A DNA stretch of 64,000 bases, taken from contig NZ_CP046046.1 in the NCBI RefSeq assembly GCF_009676705.1, positions 806,001-870,000 on the forward strand, given 5' to 3'. Numbering within the stretch: the stretch's first letter is position 1; each line of letters begins with the position of its first letter. The position numbers and the translations under genes are program-made. Positions 36,404 through 48,151 of this stretch are shown here, one piece after another. The notes beneath the pieces were generated by a model, which was given only the letters and a program-made list of their open reading frames with translations, searched no databases and was not told the DNA's origin. This DNA is from Spiribacter sp. 2438 (GTDB taxonomy: Bacteria > Pseudomonadota > Gammaproteobacteria > Nitrococcales > Nitrococcaceae).

Positions 36404-36799
36404 TTACTTGCTCTTGGAGCCGCCCTGCGTACCGGTGGTGGCCTGGGTCGCCGTCTCGGAGGCCGTCTTGACGTTGGACTCGACCAGCTTGCGGGCCTCG
36501 TTCACGAAATCCTGATTCATGGCGACGACCTTTTCCGCGTCGGTCTTGACCCGCTCGCTGAGATCCTTGGCCACTTTCTGCTGCTTTTCGGCGTACTGCT
36601 GCAGCGCCTTGGTGTCCTTGACCTCCAGCGCGGCACGCGCCTGCTGCATGCCGATCTCGCTGTAGGTGCGGGCGGCTTCCATCTGCGCGTCGATCAGCTT
36701 TTCCGCATAGTCCATGGCCAGCTTGGCGTAATCACGGGTCGGCGCCATGAAAAGCTTCTCGGCCTGCTCGTTGTACTTGTCAAAGGTATCGTTGCTCAT
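36404..36799 (-). CDS. Phasin family protein
   Basis: The 131-residue protein is almost entirely amphipathic helix, with FDKYNEQAEKLFMAPTRDYAKLAMDYAEKLIDAQMEAART and VKDTKALQQYAEKQQKVAKDL, typical of phasin or phasin-like (PHA granule-associated) proteins. Its tail is Thr/Gly rich (TATQATTGTQGGSKSK). It may coat polyhydroxyalkanoate granules, or act more generally in stress response. No PHA synthase is in the window. AGGA precedes the ATG. It is divergent from the MscS-type channel. Confidence 0.85.
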   Translation of the reverse strand: MSNDTFDKYNEQAEKLFMAPTRDYAKLAMDYAEKLIDAQMEAARTYSEIGMQQARAALEVKDTKALQQYAEKQQKVAKDLSERVKTDAEKVVAMNQDFVNEARKLVESNVKTASETATQATTGTQGGSKSK

Positions 36800-36983
36800 T
36801 GCACTGTCCTCATCGTCTCTTTGCTAAGGTCCAAGGCCGCTCTTGACCTTGTTGCAGCGCAATATATCAACGGGTTTGGTGCGTTGCAACAATTTTTCCC
36901 CGGGCCGCGAATCGGATCTTTTTCAGGGCGGGTTGTGGCCGATGATATGCTCGCCGGCAACTCATGAGCGTTACGGAAAGGCC

Positions 36984-38954
36984 ATGCTGGAGCAACAGGG
37001 CAATGCAACCGTGGGATGGATAACTCAGCTTCGCGAGAACCTGATGGCATGGCTCAACGCCCTGCTGACGGATATTCAGGGGATTGATGAGCTCATCGCC
37101 TCCATCCAGCCACAGGCGGCGGTGGTGGTGCTTCAGCTGGTGGCGGTGTTCGGCATTCTAGTGGCGGTGCATCTGGTCACGGGCCGGCTGGCCCGCCGAT
37201 GGGCCCGGGCGGGCGGACGACGAGTGGCCAGTCTGCCGGCCCGGCTCCAGCCTTTCCGCACGCTGTTGGCCATGGCGTTGCTTCTGATCCTCAATGCCGC
37301 AGCGCTGGCGGTTGCGCTGGGCGCGGGTTACCTGGTTGTAGTGGGGCTGTTCCTTGATGATCCAGTGGGCGCGAGGCTCGCGGAAGCAATTCTGCTGGCG
37401 TTCGCGGCTACGGGCGCAGGGCGCTTGCTGTTGGATGTCTTTCTCACCGACACCATGGCTGATGCGCGACTGTTGCCGGTGGATGAGCCGACGGCATCTG
37501 TGTGGCGTACCCGTCTTGTCCGCCTGGTGGGGTTCGGTGCCTACGGCCTGTTCCTAATCGCGGGGGGTGTCGCGATCTGGATGGAGGGCGTGGCCCGCCT
37601 GCTGGCCTTAATCGTGGTGCTGGGCCTGCTGGCTGGTATCCTGCGGGCGCTTCGGGATGCCCGCGAGCCCGTGGCGGCATGGCTCAGGCGTCTGGCCGCC
37701 GGGCGGCGCCAGGGCGTTGTAGGCCCGGTCCTTTCCGCCGTCGCACCGATCTGGCACTGGATCGCCGGCGGGTATGCGCTGGCGGTGGTCCTGGTGGGCC
37801 TCAGCGGCTCCACCCCGGCGCTGGTGTTCGTCGGCACCGCCACGCTGTGGAGCGTGGTGACCCTGCTGCTGGCCGGGTATGCGGGTTTCTGGAGCCGCAT
37901 CCTGCTGCGGGAACGCCCGCCCATCCCGGCGGGTTTTGTTGAGCGCCACCCCATGCTGGGCCAGCGGCTGCGGCTCTGGTTGCCGCGGGTATTGCTGGTG
38001 GTTCATGGGTTGATCGCCGCGGTGGCGTTTGGGTTGCTGCTGCATATCTGGAACCTGGTGGACATGGGCAGCTGGCTGGCGGGGCCCACGGGTGCCGCCG
38101 TGGTGGGTGCCGTGGCCGGCGTGCTGGTCATTCTGCTGATTGCGCTGGTGGCCTGGCTGGCGGCGGTTAGCTGGATTGAGTATCGGCTGAGTCCGGACAC
38201 CGGTGAGGGGGAACCGGGAGCCCGGGAGAAAACCCTGCTGGCGCTGTTCCGCAACGCCCTGGCGATTGCCATTGTGACCATTGCCGGCATGGTGGCGCTG
38301 GCGGAGATCGGGATTAACATCGGCCCCCTCATTGCCGGTGCCGGTGTGATTGGTCTGGCCATTGGTTTCGGCGCTCAGAAACTGGTTCAGGACATCATTA
38401 CCGGGGTCTTCATCCAGCTGGAGGACGCCATTCATACCGATGACTTCATCACCGCCGGCGGCATCAGTGGAACCGTCGAGCGGCTCAGCATCCGATCCCT
38501 GGGTCTGCGCGATCTTTCCGGAACGCTGCACGTGGTGCCTTTCTCCTCGGTGGACACCGTGTCGAATTTCACCCGGGATTTCGGTGTCCATCTGGGGCAG
38601 TACGGTGTCGCCTACCGGGAAAACATTGGTGACGTGATTGAACACCTCCACAAGGCTTACGCGCGGCTCTGCGAGGACGAGGTGATCGGCCCCGAAGTGA
38701 CGGGTCCGCTGGAAGTGGATGGCGTCACCTCCCTCGGGGACAGTTCGGTGAACATCCGGGTGCGGGTGCGGACCACCGCCGGCATGCAGTGGGCGGTGGG
38801 TCGAGCCATGAACCGCACCGTCAAGGAAGTCTTTGACGAGGCCGGGATCGAAATTCCCTTCCCCCATACGACGCTCTACTTCGGGGAGGACAAAAAGGGG
38901 AGTGCGCCGCCGGCCCGTCTGGCCATACGCAACGAATCCAGCGAGGAGGGTTGA
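36984..38954 (+). CDS. MscS family mechanosensitive channel (YbiO/MscM-like)
   Basis: The 656-residue protein has an N-terminal set of several membrane segments, an MscS core with GLAIGFGAQKLVQDIITGVFIQLEDAI and a cytoplasmic beta domain (GISGTVERLSIRSLGLRDLSGTLHVVPFSSV). The pore helix GAGVIGLAIGFGAQ is the Gly/Ala-rich TM3 typical of MscS. Length and the long N-terminus match YbiO-like large channels. It would release osmolytes on hypo-osmotic shock, a useful trait in a halophile. The ATG at 36984 begins before the first helices; longer in-frame starts exist. It overlaps the next gene (TGATG). Confidence 0.9.
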   Translation: MLEQQGNATVGWITQLRENLMAWLNALLTDIQGIDELIASIQPQAAVVVLQLVAVFGILVAVHLVTGRLARRWARAGGRRVASLPARLQPFRTLLAMALLLILNAAALAVALGAGYLVVVGLFLDDPVGARLAEAILLAFAATGAGRLLLDVFLTDTMADARLLPVDEPTASVWRTRLVRLVGFGAYGLFLIAGGVAIWMEGVARLLALIVVLGLLAGILRALRDAREPVAAWLRRLAAGRRQGVVGPVLSAVAPIWHWIAGGYALAVVLVGLSGSTPALVFVGTATLWSVVTLLLAGYAGFWSRILLRERPPIPAGFVERHPMLGQRLRLWLPRVLLVVHGLIAAVAFGLLLHIWNLVDMGSWLAGPTGAAVVGAVAGVLVILLIALVAWLAAVSWIEYRLSPDTGEGEPGAREKTLLALFRNALAIAIVTIAGMVALAEIGINIGPLIAGAGVIGLAIGFGAQKLVQDIITGVFIQLEDAIHTDDFITAGGISGTVERLSIRSLGLRDLSGTLHVVPFSSVDTVSNFTRDFGVHLGQYGVAYRENIGDVIEHLHKAYARLCEDEVIGPEVTGPLEVDGVTSLGDSSVNIRVRVRTTAGMQWAVGRAMNRTVKEVFDEAGIEIPFPHTTLYFGEDKKGSAPPARLAIRNESSEEG

Positions 38955-40951
38955 TGTCCGTCCGTGTTCACGAGGATGTCCGCATCCCCATGGCCGATGG
39001 CGTGTCGCTTTCGGCCCGGATCTGGCTGCCGGAGAATGTCTCGGAGTCACCGGTTCCGGCCATTCTCGAATACATTCCGTATCGAAAGCGGGATTTCACC
39101 CGCGCCCGCGACGAGACCCTGCATCGGTCGTACGCGGAGCACGGCTATGCCGGTGTGCGGGTGGACCTGCGAGGCAGTGGTGAATCCGAAGGGATTCTGA
39201 CCGATGAGTACTGCCAGCAGGAGCTGGATGACGGCTATGCGGTGGTCCAGTGGCTGGCAGAGCAGGACTGGTGCAGTGGCCAGGTGGGCATGATCGGTAT
39301 CTCCTGGGGTGGCTTCAATGGCCTGCAGATTGCGGCCATGCGGCCACCGGCGCTCAAGGCGGTGGTGACGGTCTGCTCCACGGATGACCGTTATTCCGAC
39401 GACGTGCACTACATGGGTGGATGCCTGTTGGGGGACAACCTGTCCTGGGCGTCGGTGATGTTCGCCTACAACAGCCTGCCGCCGGATCCGGATTTGCGCG
39501 GCGAGGACTGGCGAGCCCTCTGGCACGAGCGGCTCGAGGCCAATGATCCCTGGCTGATTCGCTGGCTGGAGCACCAGTCCCGGGACGACTACTGGCGCCA
39601 CGGCTCCATCTGCGAGGACTACGACGCCGTTCAATGCCCGGTAATGGCGGTGAGTGGCTGGGCGGACGGCTACACCGACGCGGTGTTCCGATTAATGGAA
39701 AGACTCTCCGTGCCGCGTCAGGGCTTGGTGGGGCCCTGGAGCCACAAATACCCCCATCAGGGCGTGCCGGGACCGGCCATTGATTTTCAGGGCGAAACGC
39801 TGCGTTGGTGGGATCGCTGGCTTAAAACGCAGGACAACGACGTCATGGACGAGCCCATGCTGCGGGCGTGGGTGCAGGAGGCGGCGGAGCCGGCCACCCG
39901 TTATCACCATCGGCCCGGGCGCTGGGTCGGCGAAAAGCATTGGCCATCGCCGAAGATTGAAACCCGGACCCTTTATATCGCCAACGGCGGCGCGCTGGAG
40001 CACCAGCCGCCGGAGCAGACCGAGCGGGCCTATACCCTGCAATCACCCCTGAGTCTGGGCCTGTTTGCCGGCAAGTGGTGCAGCTATTCCACCGGTCCGG
40101 ACCTGCCCTATGACCAGCGGGAGGAGGACGGCGGTGCGTTGGTCTTTGAGACCGACGCTCTGGAAGAGCCGCTGGAGTTGCTCGGGGCGCCGACCTTGAC
40201 GCTGCGGTGTCGGGTCAACCGCCCGGTGGCCCAGGTGGCGGCACGCATATCCGACGTGGCCGTGGATGGCAAAGCCACCCGCGTGACCTACGGGGTGTTC
40301 AACCTCAACCACCGGCAGGGTCACCACGCCCCGGAGCGCATCGAGCCCGGCGAAGAAATCACCGTGGAGGTCCCGCTGAATCATTTCGGTCACCGATTCA
40401 CCACCGGACATCGCCTGCGCCTGTCCCTGTCGACTTCCTACTGGCCCTTGATCTGGCCCTCCCCGGAGCCGGTGTGCATGGACGTACTGGCCGGAGGCAC
40501 TTCCCTCGATCTGCCGGTTCGGGACGCGTCCATGGACGCCCCGGTGGTCTCGTTCGACCGCCCGGACTTCCCCGACCCCACGGTCAAGACTCGGGAGCAG
40601 GAGGCCGAGCACCGCTGGATTGTGCACCGTGACCTGGAGACCAGCGCCTCGGTGCTGCAAGTGACCAAGGATGAGGGCACCTACCGGATCGAGGACGTGG
40701 ATCTGGAAATCGGCGATGCCACCCGGGAGTACTACCGGTCGGTGGGGGAGGACTTCGGCAGCATCGAGGGCGAGGTGATTGCCTGGCGCCAGTTGGCCCG
40801 GGACGACTGGTCCATCGAGACCCGTACCCGAACCCTGCTTCAGGCGGACACCGAGGCGTTCCATGTCTATGCGGAGCTGGATGCCTGGGAAGCCGGCCAC
40901 CGGGTATTTTCGCGGAACTGGCACCGGCGCATTCCGCGGGGTTGTCTCTAG
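38954..40951 (+). CDS. CocE/NonD family hydrolase (X-Pro dipeptidyl-peptidase S15-like)
   Basis: The 665-residue protein has the S15 layout: an alpha/beta hydrolase with nucleophile GISWGG, aspartate in GWADGY and histidine in GPWSHKYPHQG, followed by a C-terminal jelly-roll domain (about 330-560). CocE-type enzymes cleave esters or amide bonds; this one lacks a signal peptide and is probably cytoplasmic. Start overlaps the previous stop (TGATG). It ends in a 4-bp overlap with convergent trmO. Substrate is unknown. Confidence 0.87.
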   Translation: MSVRVHEDVRIPMADGVSLSARIWLPENVSESPVPAILEYIPYRKRDFTRARDETLHRSYAEHGYAGVRVDLRGSGESEGILTDEYCQQELDDGYAVVQWLAEQDWCSGQVGMIGISWGGFNGLQIAAMRPPALKAVVTVCSTDDRYSDDVHYMGGCLLGDNLSWASVMFAYNSLPPDPDLRGEDWRALWHERLEANDPWLIRWLEHQSRDDYWRHGSICEDYDAVQCPVMAVSGWADGYTDAVFRLMERLSVPRQGLVGPWSHKYPHQGVPGPAIDFQGETLRWWDRWLKTQDNDVMDEPMLRAWVQEAAEPATRYHHRPGRWVGEKHWPSPKIETRTLYIANGGALEHQPPEQTERAYTLQSPLSLGLFAGKWCSYSTGPDLPYDQREEDGGALVFETDALEEPLELLGAPTLTLRCRVNRPVAQVAARISDVAVDGKATRVTYGVFNLNHRQGHHAPERIEPGEEITVEVPLNHFGHRFTTGHRLRLSLSTSYWPLIWPSPEPVCMDVLAGGTSLDLPVRDASMDAPVVSFDRPDFPDPTVKTREQEAEHRWIVHRDLETSASVLQVTKDEGTYRIEDVDLEIGDATREYYRSVGEDFGSIEGEVIAWRQLARDDWSIETRTRTLLQADTEAFHVYAELDAWEAGHRVFSRNWHRRIPRGCL

Positions 40952-41652
40952 TCGCCTTCGCCAGCGGGCTGGATGGCCTCAATGGTGGCGGTGTCATCAT
41001 GGACCCGCCACTTCACCTCGTGGCCGGCGATTCGCATGCCATAAGTCCGGTGAACGGCGGTGTCCCCGCCGGTCTGATAGGCGGGCCGGGGGTCCGCGGC
41101 AATGGTTTCTTCCACCAGCTGTTGCTGGCGTGGCGCCAGGGTTTCGGCCTGGGTGCGAGCCGGCTGGCTCCACACTACAGTGAGCGGCGGGGGGACGGTC
41201 TCGAAGCCGGCGGGTGGTGTGGCATCCGGCCGAGCCTCAATGGCGGGCAAGTAGGGTTTGAGGTCGTAAACCGGTGTGCCGTCCAGCAGATCCAGCCCCG
41301 CCACGGCGAGGCCCCGGCCCGCCGGCGTCAGCAGGCCGGTCAGGGTGAGGAGCGACAGGCCGAGGCCGTTGGGGCGATAGGGCGAGCGGGTCGCAAATAC
41401 TCCGTAGCGGCGATTGCCGCCGAGGCGTGGGGGACGCACCGTGGGACGCCAGTTCCCCGGCTCGGTGGCATGAAAGCCAAAGATCACCCAGACATGGCTG
41501 CAGTTTTCCAGCCCCCGGAGCGCGTCGGGGTCATCGTAGGGCGGCGTCATCACGATCTCGCCCCGCGACGCCGGCACCAGGCCGGGCTGGCGCGGGATGC
41601 CGAAGCGATCAGTGAAGTCGCTTCGCACCGTCGCAATGGCGCTCATCTGCAT
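40948..41652 (-). CDS. trmO: tRNA (N6-threonylcarbamoyladenosine(37)-N6)-methyltransferase TrmO
   Basis: The 234-residue protein matches TrmO/TsaA: an N-terminal beta-barrel with SHVWVIFGFH, then FATRSPYRPNGLGLSLLTL, the SAM-binding core, and a C-terminal helical tail. It methylates t6A37 of tRNA-Thr. An internal ATG (41646) is a second possible start. The 29-bp gap to divergent cysM leaves little room for two separate promoters. Confidence 0.9.
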   Translation of the reverse strand: MQMSAIATVRSDFTDRFGIPRQPGLVPASRGEIVMTPPYDDPDALRGLENCSHVWVIFGFHATEPGNWRPTVRPPRLGGNRRYGVFATRSPYRPNGLGLSLLTLTGLLTPAGRGLAVAGLDLLDGTPVYDLKPYLPAIEARPDATPPAGFETVPPPLTVVWSQPARTQAETLAPRQQQLVEETIAADPRPAYQTGGDTAVHRTYGMRIAGHEVKWRVHDDTATIEAIQPAGEGD

Positions 41653-41681
41653 GTCAAAAACATATCATTTACACTGCCCCC

Positions 41682-42575
41682 ATGAGTTATCCAACCGTTG
41701 ATCAGTGCGTCGGAAACACCCCGCTGGTCAGGCTTCAGCGCCTGGCGGACACCGGCTCGAACACGGTTTTGCTGAAGCTGGAGGGCGATAACCCGGCCGG
41801 CTCGGTGAAGGACCGTCCCGCCATGAACATGATCGCCCAGGCGGAGGCCCGGGGTGAGATTCAGCCGGGTGACCGGCTCATCGAGGCCACCAGCGGCAAT
41901 ACCGGCATCGCCCTGGCCATGGCCGCGGCGGTGAAGGGCTATCGCATGCGCCTGATCATGCCCGCCAACATGACCACAGAACGCCGGGCGTCCATGCGGG
42001 CCTATGGTGCCGAGCTGGTGCTGGTGAGCAAGGAAGAGGGCATGGAAGGCGCCCGGGATCTGGCGATGAAAATGCAGGCCAACGGCGAGGGCCGGGTCCT
42101 TGATCAATTTTCCAATCCGGACAACTGGGGCGCCCACTACGCCGGCACCGGCCCCGAAGTCTGGCGTGACACCCGGGGAACGGTGACCCACTTCGTCAGC
42201 TCCATGGGTACCACAGGCACCAGCATGGGGGTGTCGCGGTATCTGCGCGAGCAGAATCCGGCCATTCAGATTATCGGAGCCCAGCCCCGGGAGGGCGCCA
42301 GCATACCCGGCATCCGCAAATGGCCCGAGGCCTATCTGCCGGCCATCTACGAGCCGGATCGCATCGACCGGATCGTCGAGGTGGGCCAGGAAGAGGCCGA
42401 GGAGATGACCCGGCAGCTGGCGGCGAAGGAGGGCATCCTGGCCGGCATATCCAGCGGAGGGACGCTCTGGGCCGCCCTGGAGATCTGCCGCCAGGTCGAA
42501 AACGCCACCATCGTCAGCATCGTCTGTGACCGGGGGGACCGCTATCTCTCCAGCGGCGTGTTCCCCGACGAATGA
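41682..42575 (+). CDS. cysM: Cysteine synthase B
   Basis: The 297-residue PLP enzyme makes cysteine from O-acetylserine, with the CysM type allowing thiosulfate as sulfur donor. The PLP lysine lies in GSVKDRP (Lys43), the substrate loop is TSGNTGIALA, the phosphate loop GTTGT, and a final SSGGT binds the ring. The gene has only a short 5' leader. It overlaps the next gene (ATGA). Confidence 0.95.
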   Translation: MSYPTVDQCVGNTPLVRLQRLADTGSNTVLLKLEGDNPAGSVKDRPAMNMIAQAEARGEIQPGDRLIEATSGNTGIALAMAAAVKGYRMRLIMPANMTTERRASMRAYGAELVLVSKEEGMEGARDLAMKMQANGEGRVLDQFSNPDNWGAHYAGTGPEVWRDTRGTVTHFVSSMGTTGTSMGVSRYLREQNPAIQIIGAQPREGASIPGIRKWPEAYLPAIYEPDRIDRIVEVGQEEAEEMTRQLAAKEGILAGISSGGTLWAALEICRQVENATIVSIVCDRGDRYLSSGVFPDE

Positions 42576-43342
42576 ACATTTTCGCCTTCGACATCGAGAC
42601 GGTTCCGGACACGGCCGGGGGCCGTCGGCTGCACGGGCTCGAGGGGTTGGATGACCGATCCGCCGCGGAGGCAATGCTGGCCATGCGTCGAGAGGAAACC
42701 GGCAGCGATTTCCTGCGGTTGCCGCTGCATCGGGTGGTGGTGATTTCTGTGGCGGCCCGTATCGGTGATCGCTTTACGGTGTTCTCCCTGGGAGAGGGGG
42801 GCGATGACGAGGCCGCCCTGATTCAGCGTTTCTACGAGGGCATCGAGCGCTACGTCCCCAAGCTGGTGAGCTGGAATGGCAGCGGCTTTGATCTGCCGGT
42901 GCTTCACTATCGGGCGCTCATCCATGGCATCAGCGCGCCGCGCTACTGGGAGCAGGGCGAGGAAGATCGCGGCTTTCGGTTCAATAACTATCTGAACCGG
43001 TTTCATGAACGGCACACCGATCTGATGGATGTCCTCGCCGGCTATTCAGGCCGCGCGGTGGCGCCGCTGGACCAGGTGGCCACCCTTTGTGGTCTCCCCG
43101 GGAAACTCGGCATGAGCGGCGCGGATGTCCGCGCCCGCATCGAAGCCGGTGAGTTTTCGGCGGTTCGCGACTATTGTGAGCACGACGTGCTCAACACTTA
43201 TCTGTTGTGGCTGCGCTTCGAGCTGATGCGCGGCGCCCTGGACAGCGAGGGCTACGACAACGAATGCCAGCGGGTGCACGAGGCGCTGGTGGACGCGCAG
43301 CGCCCCCACCTGGATGAATTCCTGCAGGCCTGGACCGGCTGA
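42572..43342 (+). CDS. Predicted 3'-5' exonuclease, DEDDy type (PolB-like)
   Basis: The 256-residue protein begins with FAFDIETVPD (Asp-Glu metal site), followed by VSWNGSGFDLPVL and YCEHDVLNTYLL (Tyr-x3-Asp). These form the DEDDy active site. It resembles the predicted PolB-like exonucleases encoded alone in proteobacteria. It likely trims RNA or DNA in the cytoplasm. It lies in a cysM-exonuclease-rlmD-nudix row with tight spacing, so it is probably cotranscribed. Confidence 0.87.
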   Translation: MNIFAFDIETVPDTAGGRRLHGLEGLDDRSAAEAMLAMRREETGSDFLRLPLHRVVVISVAARIGDRFTVFSLGEGGDDEAALIQRFYEGIERYVPKLVSWNGSGFDLPVLHYRALIHGISAPRYWEQGEEDRGFRFNNYLNRFHERHTDLMDVLAGYSGRAVAPLDQVATLCGLPGKLGMSGADVRARIEAGEFSAVRDYCEHDVLNTYLLWLRFELMRGALDSEGYDNECQRVHEALVDAQRPHLDEFLQAWTG

Positions 43343-43347
43343 GGCTC

Positions 43348-44691
43348 ATGGGAGGACGACGGGGACGGCGCTTGCCGGCGGAGCCGGTGGAAGTCGAGGT
43401 TGAACGGCTCAGCCACGAGGGTCGGGGAATCGGCCACCGGGACGGGCGCACCGTTTTCGTCCAGGGGGCGTTGCCGGGTGAAACCGTCTCGGCGCAGATT
43501 CGGCGGCGGCGTCGCCGGCAGGAAGAAGGCCAGGCGGTGGCGGTGGACAATCCGGCGCCGGATCGCGTGTCGCCGCCCTGTCCCCACGTCGGCGTTTGTG
43601 GCGGCTGCAGCCTGCAGCACATGGACCCCGTCGCTCAGATTGCCCACAAGCAAGCCACCCTGGCCGATCTGCTGAGCCACACCGGCGGGGTCTCGCCGGC
43701 GGAGTGGTTGCCGCCGGTCACCGGCCCCACCTGGGGCTATCGGCGGCGTGCCCGGTTGGGCGTCAAGTACGTGCCTCGCAAGGGCGATCGGGTCCTGGTG
43801 GGGTTTCGGGAGCGGTTCAGTCCCTTTGTTGCAGACATCGACAGTTGTCACGTGCTGGACCCGCGGGTTGCCCGGCACCTACCGGAACTGGCGTCACTGA
43901 TTCGAGGGCTGAGCATCCCGGACCGGATCGCCCAGATTGAGGTGGCGGCGGGTGATGAGGCAGTGGGGCTGGTTTTCCGCAACCTGCGCCCGCTCACCGA
44001 TGAGGATCAGCGGCAGTTGGTCGCCTTCGGCGCCGCCCATGGGCTGCTCATTTTTCAACAGCCCGGCAACGAATCCACTGTCGAGCCGGTGGGCCATGAG
44101 GCCACCCGCCTTCATTACGCCCTGCCGGACTTTGATCTGGAGTTTGCCTTCGCCCCCACGGACTTCACCCAGGTAAACGCGGCGATCAATCGCCAGATGG
44201 TGCCGCTGGCGCTGGATCTGCTGTCGGTGGAGCCGGGAATGCGGGTGCTGGACCTTTTCTGCGGCCTGGGCAATTTCACGCTGCCCATCGCCCGGCGGGC
44301 GGGAGAAGTCATCGGCCTGGAGGGCGATGAGCCGCTAGTGGAACGGGGTCGGGAGAACGCTCGCCATAACGGCATTGGCAATGTCCGCTTCGAGGCGGCG
44401 GACCTGACCCGGATGAGTCCGGATGCGACCTGGCTGGGCGGGCCGGTGGATCGGGTGCTGTTGGATCCACCGCGATCCGGGGCGCTGGAAGTTTTGCCGG
44501 CGATTGCTGGGCTGGCGCCGGGGCGGATCGTTTACGTCTCCTGTGGGCCGGCAACGCTGGCGCGGGATGCCGGCGAGCTGGTTCATCAGCATGGCTACCG
44601 GCTGACCTGCGCCGGCATCATGGACATGTTTCCCCACACCGGCCATGCCGAGGCCATTGCCCTGTTTGAACGCCATCCGGGAGGGCGCTGA
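43348..44691 (+). CDS. rlmD: 23S rRNA (uracil(1939)-C(5))-methyltransferase RlmD
   Basis: The 447-residue protein has a TRAM domain, a four-cysteine iron-sulfur site (CPHVGVCGGC plus SCHVL), a SAM-binding fold (LDLFCGLGNFTLP) and the catalytic block LLDPPRSG with YVSCGPATLARD, the nucleophilic cysteine. It adds methyl to uracil 1939 of 23S rRNA. Length is typical (about 430-450). It is 5 nt after the exonuclease gene. Confidence 0.95.
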   Translation: MGGRRGRRLPAEPVEVEVERLSHEGRGIGHRDGRTVFVQGALPGETVSAQIRRRRRRQEEGQAVAVDNPAPDRVSPPCPHVGVCGGCSLQHMDPVAQIAHKQATLADLLSHTGGVSPAEWLPPVTGPTWGYRRRARLGVKYVPRKGDRVLVGFRERFSPFVADIDSCHVLDPRVARHLPELASLIRGLSIPDRIAQIEVAAGDEAVGLVFRNLRPLTDEDQRQLVAFGAAHGLLIFQQPGNESTVEPVGHEATRLHYALPDFDLEFAFAPTDFTQVNAAINRQMVPLALDLLSVEPGMRVLDLFCGLGNFTLPIARRAGEVIGLEGDEPLVERGRENARHNGIGNVRFEAADLTRMSPDATWLGGPVDRVLLDPPRSGALEVLPAIAGLAPGRIVYVSCGPATLARDAGELVHQHGYRLTCAGIMDMFPHTGHAEAIALFERHPGGR

Positions 44692-46669
<1,978 letters not shown>

Positions 46670-46689
46670 TTACTAGAACCGGGGAGAAG

Positions 46690-48087
46690 ATGATGAGTGA
46701 ACAGGGATTCCGCATCGAAAAAGACAGCATGGGCGAGCTCCAGGTGCCCGCGCAGGCGCTCTATGCCGCCCAGACCCAGCGTGCCGTGGACAACTTCACC
46801 ATCAGTGGTCTGGCCATGCCGCGGCGTTTCATTCAGGCCCTGGGGCTGGTGAAGGCCGCCACGGCCGAAGCCAACCGCGATCTGGGTGACCTGGACGACG
46901 CGGTGGCCGGTGCCATCGTGACCGCCGCTGAGGCGGTGGCCCGGGGTGATCACGATGCCGACTTCCCGGTGGACGTCTTTCAGACCGGCTCCGGGACCAG
47001 CAGCAACATGAACGCCAACGAGGTCATTGGTCATCTGGCCTCTCGAGCGCTGGGGTCCACCGTGCATCCCAACGATCACGTCAACATGTCCCAGAGCAGC
47101 AACGACGTGATTCCCACGGCCATTCACGTGTCGGCAGCGGTGGCCTGTGCCGAAGACCTGCTGCCGGCCCTTGAGCACCTGGCGGTGACCCTCGAGGCGC
47201 GGGCCCAGGAGCTGGAGCGCATCACCAAGACCGGCCGAACCCATCTGATGGATGCCATGCCGGTGACCCTGGGGCAGGAGGTCGGCGGCTGGGCGCAGCA
47301 GATCAGGCTGGGGCAGGATCGGGTTCGGGCGGCCCTGGAACGGGTCCATGCCTTGGCACAGGGCGGCACTGCCGTCGGCACGGGCATTAACGCTAGGGAT
47401 GGGTTCGGGGATGCGGTGGCGAAGGCGCTCTCGGCGCGCACCGGGCTGCCGTTCCGCAGCAGCGAGAATCGTTTTGAAAGCCTGAGCAGTCAGGACGCGG
47501 CGGTGGAGTTGTCCGGGCAGCTCAAAGTGGTGGCGGTCAGCCTTATGAAGATCAGCAATGATCTGCGCTGGATGAACTCCGGGCCGCTGGCCGGCCTTGG
47601 CGAAATCGCCCTGCCGGCGCTGCAGCCGGGGAGTAGCATCATGCCCGGCAAGGTCAATCCGGTGATCCCCGAGGCGGTGGCTCAGGTATCGGCGCAGGTG
47701 ATCGGCAATGACTCCACCATTACTGTCGCCGGGCAGTCCGGCAGTTTTCAGCTGAACGTGATGTTGCCGGTGATCGCCCACAACCTGCTGCAGAGCATCG
47801 AGCTGCTGGCGAACGGGTCCCGGGCGCTGGCAGACCGGGCCGTGGCGGGCTTTACGGTGAACCAGGCCCGCCTCGAGGAAGCGCTGGGCAAAAATCCGAT
47901 TCTGGTGACCGCGCTCAACACGGTTATCGGCTACGAACTCGGGGCCAGCATCGCCAAACGGGCCTATGCCGAGGGGCGCCCCCTGATGGAGTTGGCCCGG
48001 GAAGTGACCGATCTCTCCGATGAGGAGCTGGAGCGGCTGCTGGATCCAGCGGCCCTCACGGCCGGGGGTATTCCCGGCAGCGACTGA
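46690..48087 (+). CDS. fumC: Class II fumarate hydratase
   Basis: The 465-residue protein has the signature GSSIMPGKVNP and the active-site HPNDHVNMSQSSND, plus KTGRTHLMDAMP. It interconverts fumarate and malate; class II enzymes are oxygen-stable. Two adjacent ATG codons follow GGGGAGA; the first or second could be used. A hairpin at 48100-48128 after the gene has no T run. Confidence 0.96.
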   Translation: MMSEQGFRIEKDSMGELQVPAQALYAAQTQRAVDNFTISGLAMPRRFIQALGLVKAATAEANRDLGDLDDAVAGAIVTAAEAVARGDHDADFPVDVFQTGSGTSSNMNANEVIGHLASRALGSTVHPNDHVNMSQSSNDVIPTAIHVSAAVACAEDLLPALEHLAVTLEARAQELERITKTGRTHLMDAMPVTLGQEVGGWAQQIRLGQDRVRAALERVHALAQGGTAVGTGINARDGFGDAVAKALSARTGLPFRSSENRFESLSSQDAAVELSGQLKVVAVSLMKISNDLRWMNSGPLAGLGEIALPALQPGSSIMPGKVNPVIPEAVAQVSAQVIGNDSTITVAGQSGSFQLNVMLPVIAHNLLQSIELLANGSRALADRAVAGFTVNQARLEEALGKNPILVTALNTVIGYELGASIAKRAYAEGRPLMELAREVTDLSDEELERLLDPAALTAGGIPGSD

Positions 48088-48151
48088 TCGTTGCATGGCG
48101 GGCCCTCACCGGAAAGGCCTGAGGGTCCGCTCTCTAAGCTAGAATGGGGAC

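Noticed and set aside
37608-39050. A 480-codon open frame opposite the MscS-type channel
   Set aside because: Antisense to a clear MscS core; rich in His, Gln and Pro with no domain.
48100-48128. Hairpin after fumC as a terminator
   Set aside because: The stem (with one wobble) is present but there is no T run on the plus strand, so it was not listed as a feature.
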